Of a stretch of DNA of 64,000 bases, positions 59,201-64,000 are shown one piece after another. The DNA is taken from assembly GCF_003254395.2 (NCBI RefSeq), contig NC_037650.1, positions 5,146,071 to 5,210,070 of the forward strand, read 5' to 3'. Made by a program: the position numbers and the translations under genes. The DNA comes from Apis mellifera (Eukaryota > Arthropoda > Insecta > Hymenoptera > Apidae). The notes beneath the pieces were generated by a model, which was not told the DNA's origin, made no database searches, and saw nothing but the letters and a program-made list of their open reading frames with translations. Position 1 is the first letter of the stretch, and each line of letters starts with the position of its first letter.

Positions 59201-62200
59201 ATATCGGATAAGGAACGTTTATTTGAATTCACGGGGAGAAATTTATAGAAATCGTTTTAACGGGGCAAACATGGCACGATACCCGGGGAAATTTCCATAA
59301 AATTTGTATGCCAGAGCGCTCGACATTTACCCGAGGAATCTCTCTTCAAACTAATAAATATTCCCTTACGGACAGTTTTAAAGTCGATCGAACAGGAAGC
59401 TCCGATATCGGAAGCACCGAAAAATCCTTCCGCGAGAAATTATTTTCCCTTCGGTTGGAACGCCTTCTCTCGCCTTCGCCGCAGATAATTAGATTTATTA
59501 AGTCGGCCCTGTTTACACGCCGTTGGAGAACGTGATTTATCGAGGAGGGCCCTTCACGTGTTATAGACCGATAGTGAAAGGGGAGAGCGAATAGGGACCA
59601 AGATTCCGCTCCCTCCCCCTCCTTTCGTTTATCCTCGCCCTTCTTATCGCAACTTCTCCCTCCTTCCGTCCTTTGTACGTTTCATCCCAAGTACTCCTCC
59701 TCTTTTAATCAACCTTCGATAAGCATATTCCTTTAAACGAATTAATTAGAGCGGCGACAAGAGCGGTGGAAGGGGAGAGGACTGTTGTGAAATCTTCTCG
59801 ATCTCTTGCACCGGTTCAAAAGAGGAGGATATCGGTACCCCGACCCTCGACGCCATTGTCAAAGCATTGGTAACCAATTGGAGCGGATAGCAAATTCGTT
59901 CGATGGACGAGAGCGATGGAATCCTGTTTACGATGAATCGATTAAAACGGGAAGTAGAGAAATCGATCGAGAAGATTCGGGATATGGCTAGAAAATGGAA
60001 AGAATTTTTTTTCTCTTTTTTTATTTTTTTTTTTTTTCTTTTTTTCGATCCAACGACCGTCAGCGCGAAAAATAAACGATCGCGCGTGGCTCAACTCGAA
60101 ATATCAATTACCGAAATATTCGAAAACGTAGCCGGCTACCCGGCCTCGGTTCAAGCGGACACGGTTCATTTTCATCCCCCTGGCACTTTCGTCGACGAGT
60201 GGCGAGAGGTTGTTGAAAAAAAAAAACGCGCAGAGTAAAAGAGAGAGAGAGAGAGTAGCGAAAACACAGAAAGACGGACAGAGAGAGAATCGTTATTTCT
60301 CGCGGCACGTGTAGCGCTTTCATTACGCACACGTTAGTCCTGGAACGGTGACCGATGCCGTTCGATGAAATTTTTATGCATTCGACGTTGGGAGGCAACG
60401 CCGGTGGTGGCGTAAAAGTTAATCGGGGATGAGAATTGTTGGATAGGAAAGTGGCGTATAAGCGTTTTTAGCCCGGATCCGGAACACCGGCCGGCCCACA
60501 TTCGGCCATTGATACGCTTAAATGAAACCTATCCTCTCTCGCTTCGGCCTCCCTCTCCTCCGAAAGGTCAGCCCTTCTGAAAAAACTAGCCCCGTTTCGT
60601 GCCACGCTATGCCACTGTACGATTCGATATCGCTCGCGTACGTACGAGAAAAAGAGAGAAGAGGGAGGGGAAAAAAAAATAAAAATCGATACCGTTTCAT
60701 TGTCTAAAATGCTATTGGGGTGTCGATGAATAAATTAAACCGTTCGTCCCTTTTCATCTTTTTTATCCGCGTCGATCCGTCTCCGTCTGTTTTCTGTCTC
60801 TTTGTTACGCGGGTTATTTTTCCCTCCCTCTTTTTTATTCTTTTCTTTCGTCACGCCGTATGACGGATCCCTTCGAGTTTTTAGGGGCGCAGAGTATTTA
60901 TCACGATGCTTAATTAACAAGCTGCATGCTTGGATACTCCCATCACGTTTGATGGAAGAGCGTCGGATAAGGATCATTTCGAATCGAATTATCTATCTAA
61001 AGATTATCGTAATTTATTACGTTTTGAGTAATTTCTCCTCTTAAAAGAAAAAAAAATCAACTCTTCTCCTCTCATTAAATTATTCCAAACGAAAGATATC
61101 GAAAATCCTTCCCTAAATCTTTCCACTTACCTCTCGATTCGTAACCACCCCTTCGTTCGTGATATATTAATTAAGCCGGGGGAGGGAGGGAAACGTATAA
61201 CCGTTCGAATAGATAGAAACCATTGTGTCAGGTTCATTGAAAAATCTGCGGCTTAATGGAACCATATATATTCGACGTTATCACTGGCACAGGTCGCATA
61301 AAGCAGAGATGGCCGCGATTAAAAGCTCAACATTGAGCACGAGTTATGACGCTCGTCAGATTTAGAAACTCGCGTCATCCTATCCCTATATATAATATCC
61401 CTATATATATATACATAGGAAATTATCGAGCGTTTATGGTCGCGATTTTCCTCGAATTTCCATATTCTCCTCCCTTGGTGGTTCCGCGTGGGAAAAATGG
61501 GGAAGGGAGGAAGGAGGCCGTCGCTCGTAAACAGTGCAGGTTGAAGCCGAAATGGCCCGTTACACTTGATCCCGAAATCGCTTGATTCCAAAAGGGGAGA
61601 GCGCGGGGATCACGAAACGAATAGAACGAATAGGGGGAGGTTAAAATTGTGCGGCGAAAAAGGGTTGGTAGGCGTGGTGAGGAGGAGAAAGAAGGGTATG
61701 GCGGCCGATTAAGCGACGAGCGGTAGCCAAGTTATCTGCCCGGCCAAGCTCGAAATCTCCCTCATAAAAGTGGTAACAACCCCTGTTTGGGAAACAATGG
61801 TGGCGCTGCCAGACTCGAGAGGGTTCGTAAAAGTTTGGGACGCTTTGTGGAAAGGGTGAAAGGTGCAGGCGTAACGAGGGAGAACCGGGCGGGGAGAGAA
61901 AGAGTGTCGGGGGAGGGGTGGATGGGCGAAGGCGGAACACAGCGCACGGATTTCGACTTTAACTCCTCTAAAGCTGTCCAATAAATATCGGGCGCGTTGG
62001 TTATTAGCGTTTTAATTCGGCCGGCCGATGGTAATTTAATCCGTGGCTGCTTGCAATCGAAAAAGCGTCCAGGTTGACGGTAAAAGTAGATTCATAAATA
62101 ATGAAATAATGTCCCGGTTTCCCGCCGGTGTGGAGAAATATATAAGGGGGGAAGGAAAATCGATCGATTATTGACCGATTAAAAGGAAGGATATTTTCCC

Positions 62201-62970
62201 AACGATCGTAATCTCTTTATAAAAGATGTTCTTCGCGAGGATGGGAAGAGTTAGAATTAATATCTCTGTTTTTCTTTTTTTTTTTCGGCTCTGTTTCTTC
62301 TTATTAATATCATAAAGAGGTTAGAATTGCGCACAGTTTCTATTAAAAGCGCGTATAAATTTCTTTCTTACTACCGTCATATTAGAAACGCATTAAGGAG
62401 GAAGGAAGAAAAATATTTCTCTCTCATTTCCTTCCTTTTCCTCTTTTTGTTGAACTCGAATTCTCGCCACGAGAGAGTTGGTGCCACGGCGCGCCTCTGC
62501 CGAGGCCAGGCTTGAAATTTTTAATTCTAATTCCACCGTCCTAATTGTTCAATCTCTGTCTTGTCCCATTTTCAAAAATATTCTAATCGCGAGCGCTTCT
62601 CTTGAAAGCTACGCGTCTTTTCGAAATGGAGAAACGATCCCCGTTTAGAGTCGTTTTCGTTGCTAAAATAGAATAAAGAAGAAAGGGACAAAAGGTGGAG
62701 AATTAAAAATTATATGATGGCCTGGTGTTTCGCTCGAGGAAAAGAGTTTTCCGCAGAAATAATCGAATGACTGATAGGGAGAGACATCGTTTGTCACGGG
62801 ACCCTCTTTCCGAAAGTTGTTGAAGAAAACAATTAGATGACCCGTCGTATGATTTTATCGACATCCTTCAAGGGAAGAAAGACTTCCAGACGGAGATATA
62901 AAGTATGAAACCAGATGGCATCGACGTTTCGCCGAGTTCTAAAATTTAATTGGCACGATTTTTCTTCATC

Positions 62971-63002
62971 TCTCTGGTTGGTAATTCTTCACCAACCAGA
63001 GA
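62971..63002. repeat. Short perfect inverted repeat (12-bp stem)
   Basis: TCTCTGGTTGGT (62971-62982) pairs perfectly with ACCAACCAGAGA (62991-63002) across an 8-base loop. The stem is half G/C and so far stronger than the AT hairpins common here. It is too short alone for a standard microRNA precursor. Confidence 0.85.
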
Positions 63003-64000
63003 AGAATGTCTCCTCTTTTTCGATAAATTTTTATCCTATCCCTTAGTTTGACTATCGCGAAATTCGTCTTCATTCGGAAAGCTTCGGAAAAAGCTACTGG
63101 CCGACGAAATCTTGAAACGAAATCTGTTACGAATTCGATCGAATTATCTCGACGAGATAATCTCTTTTATAAAATAAAAGAATCATGAATTCGATTCGAC
63201 TATTTTTCCAAAAAAAAAAAAAAAGTAAAGAGATTTGTGCGCTTCGTCAAAACGAGCAGAAACGAGAATTGAAAATCAGGAGAAACATGGAGGAAATTGG
63301 GAAGCACCGCGGAGTTGAAAAGGGTCATTTTGTCGGGTGGGAAAATTTTGGTTCGCTAATAAACGCGGCAAACCAAATAACTGAGCTTCATCTCTGGGAA
63401 TCGAAAGGCTAACTTGCTTTGCATATTTACATTACGGTATAATTTGAAATTTCGCGTAATTTGCCGTCCCGAGTTACCTATCAACAACTTTTTAATATAA
63501 TACACGCGTGTTTGATATCGGATGAGAGCAGAAATAGAAGGAAATATTTAATGCACGCGATTAATTGGTCGGATAATCGTCGGAAAAACGGGGATTCGTC
63601 CCCCGTTTCGAAGGATAATTTGTATAAATCGATGCCCGAAAATGCCGTGTTTCGCGAAAGAAGAAACCTCTGCGAAGCGAAATTGCTTAATTAAATCGAG
63701 AAAATGTTGTCTCTCATATCGGATCGACTTATGGGGTCACAGTTGTAATTAAAAATGGTATTCACCGCGAAAATATACGGCTTCCAATAATACTATCCCC
63801 CTCTCCTCCCCCAATTCGTCCCTCCCTCCAACGTGTCCCTCCATCGAATGCAACTCGCCATTTTTCCATTTTACTATCTTTTTACGTTCCATCAGCATAC
63901 ATCCACCTTTTCCGTTTGGTTCTGTCCACTCTATTGGTTTCGATCTTATTTTCTTTCCCATCCTTTTTCTCCTCGTTTCACATCCTCTCAGATCACGTTA

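Larger units (their letters stand above)
15301..64000 (-). other. dpr-family gene, 3' part on the - strand (gene span)
   Basis: This is the span of the second two-Ig gene, transcribed right to left and converging on the first. Five consecutive coding exons are visible: 29676-29886, 29211-29264, 24631-24794, 23575-23731 and 15301-15440. Introns between them are 411, 4416, 899 and 8134 bases. Junction phases are 1, 1, 0 and 1 and join without a shift into 245 residues ending at TAG. The signal peptide and the first half of Ig1 are not found up to the right edge, so the gene continues past 64000. It is a dpr-type gene by its Ig1 F-strand motif and the ERTEAMQ motif after Ig2, but its Ig2 is more divergent than that of the + gene. 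Confidence 0.75.
29887..64000 (-). other. Very long intron upstream of the Ig1 exon (extends past the window)
   Basis: Starts at the acceptor CTTGTTTCAG just above 29886. I searched the - strand by eye for an exon ending in phase 0 with a Cys-x-Val Ig1 B-strand motif and found none, so the intron probably runs past 64000. The region holds microsatellites, an AT-rich island, a tandem duplication and several long but unsupported open frames. A nested or unrelated gene cannot be excluded. Confidence 0.5.

Overview
The window looks like nuclear DNA of an insect, most likely a bee or other aculeate hymenopteran. It has a moderately AT-rich but strikingly CpG-rich background, very many GA, TA and poly-A microsatellites, and long introns around short, clean exons. 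The species call is inference. I see no operons, tRNA, rRNA, CRISPR or complete transposon.

Only two genes are well supported. Both are immunoglobulin-superfamily genes of the dpr (defective proboscis extension response) type, encoding neuronal cell-surface proteins with two Ig domains. They lie tail to tail. The + strand gene enters from the left edge; its last three coding exons (197-347, 925-1073, 4792-4892) encode the second Ig domain and a C-terminal hydrophobic tail. A long A-rich 3' region may run to about 8.1 kb. The - strand gene occupies the rest. Its last five coding exons, in transcript order, are 29676-29886 (second half of Ig1), 29211-29264 (a 54-nt linker microexon), 24631-24794 and 23575-23731 (the two halves of Ig2), and 15301-15440 (C-terminal tail and stop). 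All exon phases join without a shift. The exon for the first half of Ig1 was not found up to 64000, so the intron upstream of 29886 probably exceeds 34 kb.

Layout: 1-4892 + gene exons and introns; 4893-about 8130 probable 3'UTR; about 8.1-13.7 kb intergenic; about 13.7-15.3 kb possible 3'UTR of the - gene; 15.3-29.9 kb - gene exons and introns; 29.9-64 kb apparently one long intron. That intron holds microsatellites, a 175-bp tandem duplication at 38.3 kb, a 1-kb extremely AT-rich island at 50 kb, a 77-nt polypyrimidine tract and a strong 12-bp hairpin at 63 kb.

Both proteins should act outside the cell, attached to neuronal membranes and binding DIP-family Ig partners in synaptic matching. 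That role is known for the family and inferred for these two genes. The most interesting points are the frame-neutral linker microexon, a stop codon embedded in a perfect 5' splice-site consensus in the + gene, and a 19-nt identity across the last 3' splice site of both paralogs.
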